Source: DAOUBP01 sp034432655
GTDB taxonomy: Bacteria; Chloroflexota; Anaerolineae; CG2-30-64-16
Assembly (NCBI GenBank): GCA_034432655.1
Contig: DAOUBP010000046.1
Location: 1 to 33,922, forward strand
DNA length: 33,922 bases
Direction: 5' to 3'
This document shows positions 16,102-24,334 of this stretch, piece after piece (positions within the stretch are counted from its first letter, which is position 1; every line of letters begins with the position of its first letter). Both the position numbers and the translations under genes were made by a program. The notes under the pieces are model-generated. The model was not told the DNA's origin. It saw only the letters and a list, made by a program, of their open reading frames with translations, and did not search any database.

Positions 16102-17175
16102 ATGCGTTCCAGGTTGTTCGTTTTGTTGTTGGTCGTCATGTTTGTCGTTGCGGCGTGCGGCGGTCAGGCCACTCCTGCCCCGCAGCCTACGGCGGCGCCG
16201 GCAGCTCAAGCACAGCCCACCAAGGCCCCTGAGCCCACCAAGGCGCCTGAACCTACGAAAGCGCCGGAGAAACCGGCGGCCTCCGGCATAATGTTGCCGG
16301 AGGTGAACCCGTTGGAGGTGAAGGGTGACATTATCACGGCTGGTTCTTCAACCGTATTTCCGTTGACGGAGGCGGTTGCGGAGCGGTTCCGGGAAGAGGG
16401 GTACAGCGGGAACATCACGATAGACTCGATCGGGACGGGTGCAGGTTTTGAGCGGTTCTGCAAGACGGGCGAGACGGACATTTCGAATGCGAGCCGAGCG
16501 ATCAAGGACAGCGAGCGGGAGAATTGTGGCAAGATAGGGCGGACACCGGTGGAGTTTCGGGTTGGGACGGATGCTTTGGCGGTGGTGGTGAATCCGGCGA
16601 ACGATTGGATAGGGGAGGACGGCGTGACGCTGGCGGAGTTGGCGAAGTTGTTCTCCAAGGACGCCGTCAACTGGTCGGACGTGAACCCGGCGTGGCCGGC
16701 GCAGCCGATCAAGCGGTTCAGCCCTGGGACGGACAGTGGGACGTTCGACTACTTCATCGAGGCGGTGATGGATCCGGCCTACGAGAAAAAGGGTAAGGAA
16801 GCGTTGTTGGCGGCCGGGAACCTGCAACTGAGCGAAGATGACAATGTGCTGGTGCAGGGGGTGGCTGGCGACAAGTATGCGATTGGGTATTTTGGCTTTG
16901 CCTACTTTATGGAGAATCAGGGGAAGCTGAAGGACGTGGCGATCGAGGGCGTGGCGCCGACGGTGGAGAGCGTGGATGCGGGCAAGTACAAGCTGGCGCG
17001 GCCGCTGTTCATCTACTCGGATGCCAAAATCATGAAGGAAAAGCCGCAGGTGGCTGCGTTCATCAACTTCTACCTGACGAACGTAAACGAGGTGATCGGC
17101 CGGGTGGGTTACTTCCCGGCGCCGCAGGCCGCGCTGGAGCAAGCCAGACAGAACTGGCTGGACGCCATGAAGTAG
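16102..17175 (+). CDS. pstS: Phosphate-binding lipoprotein PstS1
   Basis: A 357-residue substrate-binding component of an ABC phosphate importer. The signal peptide ends in a lipobox (VAAC, Cys19), and a 40-residue linker with three PTKAPE repeats tethers the domain to the membrane. Ligand-binding elements of the PstS fold are visible: AGSSTVFPL (80-88), IGTGAGF, TDISNASR, EFRVGTDALAVV and PGTDSGTFDYF (SGT at 212-214). The C-terminal part includes SEDDNVLVQGV and KEKPQVAAFINFYL. Segments are strikingly similar to the domain embedded in PstA1. GGAGGAG precedes the ATG. It is the first gene of Pst locus 1 and probably under PhoB control. Confidence 0.93.
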   Translation: MRSRLFVLLLVVMFVVAACGGQATPAPQPTAAPAAQAQPTKAPEPTKAPEPTKAPEKPAASGIMLPEVNPLEVKGDIITAGSSTVFPLTEAVAERFREEGYSGNITIDSIGTGAGFERFCKTGETDISNASRAIKDSERENCGKIGRTPVEFRVGTDALAVVVNPANDWIGEDGVTLAELAKLFSKDAVNWSDVNPAWPAQPIKRFSPGTDSGTFDYFIEAVMDPAYEKKGKEALLAAGNLQLSEDDNVLVQGVAGDKYAIGYFGFAYFMENQGKLKDVAIEGVAPTVESVDAGKYKLARPLFIYSDAKIMKEKPQVAAFINFYLTNVNEVIGRVGYFPAPQAALEQARQNWLDAMK

Positions 17176-17198
17176 AAAATCGTGGCAATTGATTAGTT

Positions 17199-17298
17199 CC
17201 CGGCGACTGGAAGTCGCGGCTACCGTTGTGCGGTCCCCTGCGGGGTTTTGGGGGTCAGGTCGGCCTGGCAGAGGTAGCTGCGATTTCCAACCGCCGGG
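17199..17298. mobile_element. MITE-like 100-bp element between pstS1 and arsC
   Basis: Ends 17199-17224 and 17273-17298 are inverted repeats matching at 22 of 26 positions (outermost CCCGGCG). Each end contains a small hairpin (GCGACT/AGTCGC at the left). The centre holds CCCCTGCGGGG. It codes for nothing, and resembles the hairpin element near 96 and 31304. No clear target-site duplication was seen, so mobility is an inference. Confidence 0.5.
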
Positions 17299-17324
17299 CT
17301 TCGCTGTCAACGAAAGGTCACAGC

Positions 17325-17756
17325 ATGCCAGAAAAAACACGGGTTCTTTTCCTCTGCACCGGCAATTCGGCCCGTAGCCAGATGGCAGAGGCCTTCCTGC
17401 GCAAACACGGGGGCCATCGTTTCGAAGCATACAGCGCCGGGCTGGAGCCCAAGGGGATCAATCCCTACACCCGCCGTGTCCTGGCAGAGGTGGGCATTGA
17501 CATGGCCGGGCAGAGCTCGAAGGATTTGAATACTTATCTGGGCAAATTGCACTTCGGCTATCTTATCACCGTGTGCAGCAATGCCGAGGAACGGTGCCCG
17601 GTGTTCCCCGGCATGGGGATCCGCCTGCACTGGCCCTTTGAGGATCCGGCCGCCGTCGAGGGCAGCGACGAGGAGAAGCTGGCGAAGTTTCGCGAGGTGC
17701 GTGATCAGATCGAAGCGCGCATCCTGGAATGGTTGTCCGAGGATCGCCATGCATAA
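17325..17756 (+). CDS. arsC: Thioredoxin-coupled arsenate reductase (LMW phosphatase fold)
   Basis: A 143-residue enzyme that reduces arsenate to arsenite. The phosphatase-type loop CTGNSARS (Cys11 to Arg17) forms the oxyanion site; Cys84 and Cys91 in CSNAEERCP are the redox pair of the Staphylococcus-type ArsC, and HWPFEDPA matches the family. With all three cysteines present, reductase is favoured over a plain tyrosine phosphatase. ATG at 17325 is chosen because homology starts there, with AAAGG upstream. It sits inside the pst operon, between pstS1 and pstC1, so it should be induced with phosphate uptake. No arsenite exporter or ArsR is in the window. Confidence 0.88.
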   Translation: MPEKTRVLFLCTGNSARSQMAEAFLRKHGGHRFEAYSAGLEPKGINPYTRRVLAEVGIDMAGQSSKDLNTYLGKLHFGYLITVCSNAEERCPVFPGMGIRLHWPFEDPAAVEGSDEEKLAKFREVRDQIEARILEWLSEDRHA

Positions 17757-17766
17757 GGAGATCACC

Positions 17767-18747
17767 ATGACTGCGTCTGCTGCGGTCTCCGCGCGCAATC
17801 AGGCTGTGGAGACGTTGGACCTGCGCAAACGGTGGCGGGTCAACGAGCTGCTGATTCAGGGCTTCCTGGTTTTCTGCGGGATCATCTCCATCTTTACGAC
17901 CATCGGCATCGCGGTGGTTCTGTTCGAGGAGGCGCTGCGCTTTTTTGCCTCGCCCGAGGTAGACCTGGTCGAGTTTCTGACTGCCACGGCCTGGCAGCCG
18001 GTGATCAACCGTTTCGGCATTTTTCCCTTGCTGAATGCCACTATGTTGTCGAGCCTGATCGCGATGATCGTCGCACTGCCCATCGGGTTGGCCATCGCGA
18101 TTTACCTGAGCGAGTACGCGTCGCCCCGGGCCCGCAGCATCCTCAAGCCGATCCTGGAGGTGCTGGCCGGCATCCCCACGGTGGTTTACGGCTATTTTGC
18201 CCTTAATTTCATGACCCCGATCCTGCGGGGGATCATCGGCCGGGATGTGGTAGACATTTTCAATCTGGCTTCGGCCGGCATCGTGATCGGCATCCTGATC
18301 CTGCCGCTGGTAGCTTCGATGAGTGAGGATGCGTTGAGCGCAGTGCCGCGCTCGTTGCGCGAGGCGTCTTACGGCATCGGCGCCACGCGGCTGGAGACGG
18401 CGCTGAAGACGGTGGTGCCGGCCGCACTGTCGGGCCTGGGCGCGGCGTTCATCGTGGCGATCTCGCGCGCGGTGGGCGAGACCATGGTGGTCGCCATCGC
18501 TGCGGGTGCCGGGCCGCGCAACTTCGATACCTGGGCCGATGCCTTGCGCGGGTTGGCCGCGTTCAACCCGTTCAAAGCGGGCGAAACCATGACCGGCCAC
18601 ATCGTGCGCATCAGCGGCGGCGACATCAGCTACGACTCCATTGACTATAACAGCATCTTCGCGATTGCGTTGATGCTGTTCCTCATGACGCTCATCTTGA
18701 ACATCATCAGCCAACGGATCGTCCGGCGTTTCCGGGAGAGGTACTGA
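17767..18747 (+). CDS. pstC: Phosphate ABC transporter permease PstC1
   Basis: A 326-residue inner-membrane subunit with about six transmembrane segments. Hallmarks: LSEYASPRARSILKPILEVLAGIPTVVYGYFAL, and the EAA coupling loop PRSLREASYGIGATRLET that contacts the ATPase. ATG at 17767 is used because AAGGAG stands six bases upstream; an in-frame ATG at 17749 overlaps arsC. Length is normal for PstC, in contrast to its partner PstA1. Its stop overlaps the pstA1 start by one base (TGATG), indicating coupled translation of the two permease subunits. Confidence 0.93.
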   Translation: MTASAAVSARNQAVETLDLRKRWRVNELLIQGFLVFCGIISIFTTIGIAVVLFEEALRFFASPEVDLVEFLTATAWQPVINRFGIFPLLNATMLSSLIAMIVALPIGLAIAIYLSEYASPRARSILKPILEVLAGIPTVVYGYFALNFMTPILRGIIGRDVVDIFNLASAGIVIGILILPLVASMSEDALSAVPRSLREASYGIGATRLETALKTVVPAALSGLGAAFIVAISRAVGETMVVAIAAGAGPRNFDTWADALRGLAAFNPFKAGETMTGHIVRISGGDISYDSIDYNSIFAIALMLFLMTLILNIISQRIVRRFRERY

Positions 18748-20867
18748 TGGCGCTTGACAGAAACCTGATTGCGGGGGCCTACCCCGAGGGTGAGCAACTG
18801 CAAAAGTTTGTGGCGCGACGCCAGCGCGTGGGGCAGATTTGGAGCACCGTCTTTCTGGCTGCCACCATGGTGGGCATCATCGCCCTTGCGGCGTTGCTCT
18901 ACAATGTGATCACCGAGTCGTTCGGTTTCGTGGCCTATCAGAACGAGATTGACCCCGATACTTTGTTGCTGGAATACTACAAGAACCAGATGCTGGATGC
19001 CCCGCGCAAGGTGGCGAGTGAAGACGACGAAGAGCTGGCCGACGGCCTGCGCGGCAGGCCCACGGCCATCGGCTTCTTCGGCTATTCCTACTACGCCGCG
19101 CATCAAGAAGATTTGCGATTGATCCCGGTGGAGGGCGCTTTGCCGGATTCTAATACGGTGGCCTCCGGCCAGTATCCCCTGGTGCGGCCACTTTACATCT
19201 ACACGTCGGCCAGCGTGTTGAAGGAAAGGCCTCAGGTAGCGGCGTTTATCCGGTTCTATCTCAGCGATGCGCAGGCCGCCCTGGCCCGGATGGGATACTT
19301 CCAGCCGCCGGCCGACGTTCTCAGCGCAGGCCTGCAAACGTGGCAGCGGGCTACGGGCCTCGACCCGGCGGACGCCCCTTCCCCCTCTGCAGTGGCCGGG
19401 GACATCGTGGCGGCGGGGAGCTCCACCGTGGCACCCTTGACCGTCCAGGCAGCCGAGGACTTCAAAGCAGCCGGTTTTGCCGGGAACATAGATGTGCGCA
19501 TCACAGGCACCGGCGCCGGGTTCAAGGCGTTTTGCGCCGGCGAGGCCGACCTGGCCAATGCCAGCCGGCGCCGCACTCGCGAAGAGCTCCTGGCCTGCCG
19601 TGCGGCCGGCAGGGAGCTGTTGGAGTTTCGCGTGGGCACCGATGGCCTGGCGGTGGTGACCAGCGTCAAGAACGACTTCTTGCAGAGCCTGACGCGCGAG
19701 CAATTGCAGCGCATCTTCACAGTCGCCGATCGTTGGTCCGACCTGGACCCAAGCTGGCCGGACAAACCCATTCTGCGCTTCATCCCCGGCGCAGCCAGCG
19801 GCACTCTGGATTTCTTCGTCAGCGGCGTTTTCCCCAATGAGCTCGACCAGGTGCCCCAGCCCGACCAGGTCGCCATCTTGCGCTCCAAGGTCTCGGCTGG
19901 CCGGGCGCGTGCCCTGGACGCGCAGAAACCGCTGGCCGAGCGGTCGCAGCAGGAGATGGCGCAACTGCTGTTGGATGAGGTGGTGAAGCCGAGGATCGCG
20001 GCCACCTGGACGTTGGTGGAGTCGGTTTTCAACCGTGCTGAGATCGAAGAACAGGCCCTCTTGATCCCCAATGCCGAGCTGACCTTCCGCAGCTGGGTCA
20101 CGCGCAGTTTCCTCACCTCGCCGCAGTCCTCCAAACCGGAGCTGGCCGGCGTGCGCACAGCGATCCTGGGCTCCATCTGGGTGGTGTTGATCGCGTTTCT
20201 TTTCTCGGTCCCGTTGGGGGTGGGCGCAGCCATTTATCTGGAGGAATACGGCGGGCAGAGTCGCATGGCGCAGATCATCGAGACCAACATCAACAATCTG
20301 GCCGGCGTGCCTTCGATCATCTACGGCATGTTGGGCCTGGCGGTCTTCGTGCGCGTCATGGAGCCGATCACCAGCGGCAAGCTGTTCGGGCTGGTGGACC
20401 CCACCACGGCCAACGGCCGCACGGTGCTTTCGGCCGGCCTGACCCTGGGGTTGCTGATCCTGCCGCTGGTCATCATTAACGCCCGGGAGGCGATCCGTGC
20501 CGTGCCCAGCGCACTGCGTGAAGCGGGCTATGGCCTGGGTGCTACCAAATGGCAGGTGATCCAGGCCCATGTGTTGCCCAACGCCATCCCCGGCATCCTC
20601 ACCGGCGTGATCCTGGCGGTGTCGCGCGCGTTGGGTGAAACCGCCCCTCTGGTGGTGGTGGGCGCTTCTACCTTCATCGTCATTGATCCGGACGGCCCCT
20701 TCTCCAAGTTCACGACGTTGCCGATCCAAATCTACCAGTGGACTTCGCGACCGCAGCCCGAGTTTCAACATCTCGCTGCTGCCGCCATCCTTGTCCTGTT
20801 GGCGTTGTTGATCACCATGAACGCGACTGCAGTCGTCTTGCGCAACCATTACGCTCGGAGTTACTAG
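18747..20867 (+). CDS. pstA: PstA1 permease with an embedded, circularly permuted PstS-like domain
   Basis: A 706-residue fusion; PstA is normally about 280-300. Residues 32-54 form the first membrane segment. Residues 91-200 match the C-terminal part of PstS1 (SEDDEELADGL, AIGFFGYSYY, KERPQVAAFIRFYL), and residues 217-362 match its N-terminal part (AGSSTVAPL, TGTGAGFKAFC, ADLANASR, EFRVGTDGLAVV, SGT at 351-353). The order is thus inverted relative to PstS. Residues 363-465 connect to the remaining PstA permease (466-697), with FLTSPQSSKPELAG, NINNLAGVPSIIYG and the EAA loop VPSALREAGYGLGATKW. The frame is open throughout. The binding domain should face outside, held next to the translocation path. 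The Asp before SGT in PstS1 is Ala here, so binding may be altered. Confidence 0.9.
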   Translation: MALDRNLIAGAYPEGEQLQKFVARRQRVGQIWSTVFLAATMVGIIALAALLYNVITESFGFVAYQNEIDPDTLLLEYYKNQMLDAPRKVASEDDEELADGLRGRPTAIGFFGYSYYAAHQEDLRLIPVEGALPDSNTVASGQYPLVRPLYIYTSASVLKERPQVAAFIRFYLSDAQAALARMGYFQPPADVLSAGLQTWQRATGLDPADAPSPSAVAGDIVAAGSSTVAPLTVQAAEDFKAAGFAGNIDVRITGTGAGFKAFCAGEADLANASRRRTREELLACRAAGRELLEFRVGTDGLAVVTSVKNDFLQSLTREQLQRIFTVADRWSDLDPSWPDKPILRFIPGAASGTLDFFVSGVFPNELDQVPQPDQVAILRSKVSAGRARALDAQKPLAERSQQEMAQLLLDEVVKPRIAATWTLVESVFNRAEIEEQALLIPNAELTFRSWVTRSFLTSPQSSKPELAGVRTAILGSIWVVLIAFLFSVPLGVGAAIYLEEYGGQSRMAQIIETNINNLAGVPSIIYGMLGLAVFVRVMEPITSGKLFGLVDPTTANGRTVLSAGLTLGLLILPLVIINAREAIRAVPSALREAGYGLGATKWQVIQAHVLPNAIPGILTGVILAVSRALGETAPLVVVGASTFIVIDPDGPFSKFTTLPIQIYQWTSRPQPEFQHLAAAAILVLLALLITMNATAVVLRNHYARSY

Positions 20868-20869
20868 CG

Positions 20870-21685
20870 ATGATACCTTCTTATTTCTCGACCCGGGTTG
20901 ACCCCTCTGCCGGCGATCAAAGCACATACGCGCTGACGGTGGAGCATTTGAATGTCTTTTACGGCAAGTTTCAGGCCGTGCGTGATGTGAACCTGAACAT
21001 CCGGGCCCGCCAGATCACCGCTTTGATCGGCCCATCCGGCTGCGGCAAGAGCACCGTCCTGCGCTGTTTCAACCGCATGAACGACCTGATCCCCACCGCG
21101 CGGGTGCAGGGTCAGGTGCTGTTCCGCGGCAAGAACCTCTACGCGCCCGATGTGGACGCTGTGGAAGTGCGCCGGCGCATCGGTATGGTGTTCCAAAAGC
21201 CCAATCCTTTTCCCAAGAGCATCTACGAGAACGTGGCCTGGGGCGCCAGGATCAACGGCTTTCGGGGCAACATGGACGATCTGGTGGAACAGTCGTTGCG
21301 CGCGGCCGCCTTGTGGGATGAGGTGAAGGATAAACTCAAGCAAAGCGGTTACTCGCTGTCGGGTGGTCAACAGCAACGCCTGTGCATCGCACGTGCCATT
21401 GCAACCAAGCCGGACATCATCCTGATGGATGAGCCGTGCTCTGCGTTGGACCCCATCGCCACCTTGAAGATCGAAGACCTGATGCGTGAGCTGGCAGTCA
21501 ATTACACCATCATCATTGTGACCCATAACATGCAACAGGCGGCGCGCGTTTCTGATTACACGGCCTTTTTCAACATGGGAGAAGACCGCGCCGGCTATCT
21601 CGTAGAGTACGGGCCTACCAGCGAGCTGTTCACCAACCCGAAGAACAAGCTCACCGAAGATTACATCACCGGCCGCTTTGGATGA
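20870..21685 (+). CDS. pstB: Phosphate ABC transporter ATPase PstB1
   Basis: A 271-residue ATPase with all canonical motifs: Walker A GPSGCGKST (54-62), Q-loop FQKPNPFP with Gln109, signature LSGGQ (163-167), Walker B IILMDEP with Glu188, SALD, and the switch His in VTHNM. A homodimer should power PstC1-PstA1. The start at 20870 lies two bases after pstA1 and has CGGAG upstream; about 20 residues precede the usual PstB start. It is a useful standard for the divergent PstB2 and PstB3 encoded 4-5 kb downstream. Confidence 0.95.
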   Translation: MIPSYFSTRVDPSAGDQSTYALTVEHLNVFYGKFQAVRDVNLNIRARQITALIGPSGCGKSTVLRCFNRMNDLIPTARVQGQVLFRGKNLYAPDVDAVEVRRRIGMVFQKPNPFPKSIYENVAWGARINGFRGNMDDLVEQSLRAAALWDEVKDKLKQSGYSLSGGQQQRLCIARAIATKPDIILMDEPCSALDPIATLKIEDLMRELAVNYTIIIVTHNMQQAARVSDYTAFFNMGEDRAGYLVEYGPTSELFTNPKNKLTEDYITGRFG

Positions 21686-21701
21686 TAGGAGAAGACCGAG
21701 A

Positions 21702-22367
21702 ATGCCCCCTGTGTTGCGGATTCACTTTGACCAGGCCCTGACGCTCTTGAACGAAGAAATCTTGGAGCTGGGCAGCCGGGCGCGACGGGCGGCTGCGGCC
21801 GGCCTGCAGTCGTTCCTTGAGAACGATGCCGAACTTGCTGCGGAAGTGATCGCCGGTGATACCCTCATCAACGAACTGCGGTATCGCATCGAGAAGCGTT
21901 GTTACGCGCTGCTGGCCACCGAGCAGCCGGTCGCCAGCGACTTGCGGACGATTGTAGCCGTGCTCAGCATTTCCAACGAACTTGAACGTATCGGCGATCA
22001 CGGCAAGCGGATCGCCTGGCTGGGCCGGCGTATGTCGCCCGATGCGCGCCTGGTGCCCACCGACGGCCTTCAGCAGATGGCGCAAGCTGCGTTCACCATG
22101 TTGGACCGGGCGCTACAGGCCTTCTCCCGCCGTGATTCCGCCCTGGCGCGCGAGGTGTGCGCGGCCGACGACCATGTGGATGCGCTGTACAAACAGACCT
22201 TCAACGTTACATTGAGTTATATGTTGGAGAACACACGCGCCATCGGGCCGGGCACTCAGGTGATCCAGGCCGGCCACGAGCTGGAGCGTATCGGTGATCG
22301 TGCCACCAACATCGCTGAGCGGGTGATTTTCATCGAGACTGGCGAGTTGATCGAGTTGAATGTATGA
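21702..22367 (+). CDS. phoU: Phosphate signalling protein PhoU1
   Basis: A 221-residue all-helical protein with two PhoU repeats; PhoU links the Pst transporter to PhoR and restrains the regulon when phosphate is plentiful. Visible family features: FDQALTLLNEEILELGSRA at the start, INELRYRIEKRCYALLATEQPVASDLR, ELERIGDHGKRIAW and the second copy ELERIGDRATNIAERVIF. The two E-R-[IM]-x-D-H/R helices are the metal-binding surfaces. ATG at 21702 follows AGGAG by ten bases and lies 16 bases after pstB1. It is the last gene of locus 1. Confidence 0.93.
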   Translation: MPPVLRIHFDQALTLLNEEILELGSRARRAAAAGLQSFLENDAELAAEVIAGDTLINELRYRIEKRCYALLATEQPVASDLRTIVAVLSISNELERIGDHGKRIAWLGRRMSPDARLVPTDGLQQMAQAAFTMLDRALQAFSRRDSALAREVCAADDHVDALYKQTFNVTLSYMLENTRAIGPGTQVIQAGHELERIGDRATNIAERVIFIETGELIELNV

Positions 22368-22387
22368 GATGCGCGTGTGTTAGCAAA

Positions 22388-22455
22388 CCTTAACGCTTTC
22401 GTAAAAGCCTCTTAATGCCTCTGTAATGTTTTCTTAACTCCTCCGGGCGTATACT
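22388..22455 (+). promoter_or_regulatory. Pho-box array and -10 of the pstS2 promoter
   Basis: Five heptamers at exact 11-bp steps: CCTTAAC (22388), TCGTAAA (22399), TCTTAAT (22410), CTGTAAT (22421), TCTTAAC (22432). CTGTAAT differs at one base from the E. coli half-site CTGTCAT. TATACT at 22450-22455 lies 11 bases after the last half-site, the arrangement expected where PhoB replaces the -35 element. Confidence 0.75.
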
Positions 22456-22501
22456 TGTGACGCAGAATGAACGATGTTTCACAAGTCTGGAGGAGTTTTT
22501 T

Positions 22502-23392
22502 ATGCCCTCATTGCGCAACTGGATCTGGCTCTGCCTGGTCGGACTGCTGGCTATCTGGGGTGCGAGCGGTTGTAGCCCGCGTCCGGTAGCCGCTCAGACC
22601 CGGGTTGAGCCGGCCGTGATGATTCAAAATAAGGGTTCCGACACTCTGGTCAATCTCGCGCTGGCCTGGGCCGAGCACTACATGGCCGATCACCCGGATG
22701 TGCGCATCTCGGTGACCGGTGGCGGCACCGGCACCGGCATCGCTGCGATGATCAACGGCACAGTAGATATCGCCAACGCCTCGCGCGAGATGAAAGCTGA
22801 AGAGCTGGACGCTGCTCGCAAGAACGGTATCGAACCGTTGGAATTCGTCGTGGCCCGTGATGCCATCGCCGTGGTTGTTCACCCGCAGAACCCTGTGCAG
22901 GGCCTTACCTTACAGCAGGTCTCCGATATCTACACCGGCAAAATCACCAACTGGCGGGAGGTGGGCGGCGAAGACCGGCCCATCGTGCTTCTGTCGCGTG
23001 AGTCCAACTCCGGTACCTACGTGTATTTCTTGGAGCATGTTGTCCGGTTGGGCCAGAAAAGCGACCTTTTGTTCTCGCCGGAGACGTTGCTGATGCCCTC
23101 TTCTGAGGGGATCAGCGCCGAGGTGCGCCAGAACCCTAATGCCATCGGTTACGATGGGTTGGGCTACGTAACGGCCGACCAGAAAACGCTGGCGATCGCG
23201 CAAGACGCGGGAGGCTCGTACGTGCTTCCCTCTATAGCAACCGTCAACGACGGCACCTATCCGATCTCGCGCTCGTTGTATATGTACACCCGGGGCGAGC
23301 CCCAGGGCGCGATCAAGGCCTATCTGGATTGGATCTTGGGCGACGGGCAAGCATTGGTTGTGGACGTGGGCTTCGTACCGCTGCTAAGGTAA
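22502..23392 (+). CDS. pstS: Phosphate-binding lipoprotein PstS2
   Basis: A 296-residue substrate-binding protein of a different branch from PstS1. The signal peptide ends in GASGC, a lipobox with the Cys as lipid anchor. Binding elements are NKGSDTLVNLA, GGGTGTGIAAMINGTVDIANASR, and SRESNSGTYVYFLEHV (SGT). TNWREVGGEDRPIVL is typical of the PstS-like PBP family. ATG at 22502 is chosen for GGAGGAG six bases before; an in-frame GTG at 22457 would lie within two bases of the predicted -10. It heads locus 2 and is probably PhoB controlled. Confidence 0.92.
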   Translation: MPSLRNWIWLCLVGLLAIWGASGCSPRPVAAQTRVEPAVMIQNKGSDTLVNLALAWAEHYMADHPDVRISVTGGGTGTGIAAMINGTVDIANASREMKAEELDAARKNGIEPLEFVVARDAIAVVVHPQNPVQGLTLQQVSDIYTGKITNWREVGGEDRPIVLLSRESNSGTYVYFLEHVVRLGQKSDLLFSPETLLMPSSEGISAEVRQNPNAIGYDGLGYVTADQKTLAIAQDAGGSYVLPSIATVNDGTYPISRSLYMYTRGEPQGAIKAYLDWILGDGQALVVDVGFVPLLR

Positions 23393-23401
23393 GGAGGCAT
23401 G

Positions 23402-24334
23402 ATGACACAGCTTGCACGGGCGGAGGCCAACCAGGTGGCCGATCACACCCCCGGGGTGCGATGGGGCGAATTTGTGATCGAGGCCGTGGTGCGGGTCGCC
23501 GGCGTTTCGACCATCGGCTTCGTCGTGCTGATCTTCCTGTTTTTGCTGCGGGAAGGTGTGCCGGTCTTCCTGCGCGTGCCGCCGGATAACCTGCTGGACA
23601 CCCGCTGGTACCCCACCTTTGGCTTTTTCGGCCTGTTGCCGTTGCTGCTGGGCTCGGTGTTGGTGACGGTGTCGGCTATCGTCATGGCCCTGCCGCTGGG
23701 GGTGGCGACCGCTGTGTTTGTCCGGGAGGTGGCGCCCGGCTGGGCGCGCGAGATCTTGAAGCCGATGATCGAGGTATTGGCGGGCATCCCTTCGGTGGTC
23801 TTGGGCTTTTTCGGCATGACGTTGTTGGCGCCGTTGGTGCGGCAGGTCCTGGATGTTCCGACCGGCCTGACGGCCTTCACCGGCGCCTTGATCCTGGCCT
23901 ACATGGCGCTGCCGACCATCATCAGCGTGGCTGAGGACGCGCTGGACGCGGTCCCCAAGAGCTATCGCGATGCCGGCCTGGCGATGGGGGCCACGCAATG
24001 GCAGACGATCTGGCGCGTGGTAGTGCCGGCGGCGCGCTCGGGCATCCTGACCGCTGTGATGCTGGGCATGGGACGCGCGATCGGCGAGACTATGGCTGTC
24101 ATGATGGTGACAGGCAATGCTGCCCGCATGCCGCTGACACTGGATTCGTTGTTCAGGCCGGTGCGCACCATGACCGCTACCATTGCCGCTGAGATGGGCG
24201 AGGTCGCGCAGGGCAGCACCCATTATCACGCCCTGTTCGGCATCGGTATCGCCCTGTTTATCTTGACCTTTTTGATCAATCTGGCAGCTGCGTCGGCAAT
24301 CTTCCAAAAGCGACGCCGGGGAGGGTTACGTTGA
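23402..24334 (+). CDS. pstC: Phosphate ABC transporter permease PstC2
   Basis: A 310-residue permease with about six membrane segments. LREGVPVFL, FGLLPLLLGSVLVT, FVREVAPGWAREILKPMIEVLAGIPSVVLGFFG and the EAA loop VPKSYRDAGLAMGATQWQT are PstC-like. There are two adjacent ATG codons (23399, 23402); the second is preferred for spacing to AAGGAGG. It follows pstS2 closely and its stop overlaps the pstA2 start (TGATG), as in locus 1. Normal length, no extra domain. Confidence 0.92.
   Translation: MTQLARAEANQVADHTPGVRWGEFVIEAVVRVAGVSTIGFVVLIFLFLLREGVPVFLRVPPDNLLDTRWYPTFGFFGLLPLLLGSVLVTVSAIVMALPLGVATAVFVREVAPGWAREILKPMIEVLAGIPSVVLGFFGMTLLAPLVRQVLDVPTGLTAFTGALILAYMALPTIISVAEDALDAVPKSYRDAGLAMGATQWQTIWRVVVPAARSGILTAVMLGMGRAIGETMAVMMVTGNAARMPLTLDSLFRPVRTMTATIAAEMGEVAQGSTHYHALFGIGIALFILTFLINLAAASAIFQKRRRGGLR

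Noticed and set aside
17226..17324. Longer start for arsC
   Set aside because: The added codons come from the MITE-like element; family homology and a ribosome binding site support ATG 17325.
18747..20867. Assembly error or frameshift explaining the long pstA1
   Set aside because: A single frame runs from the coupled start to the stop, both PstS-like parts are in the same frame as the permease, and the boundaries do not repeat pstS1 at the DNA level.
18645..20927. A 760-codon open frame antisense to pstA1
   Set aside because: It is the shadow of a GC-rich gene: rich in Arg, Gln and His, without recognisable domains, and directly opposite well-conserved pst genes.
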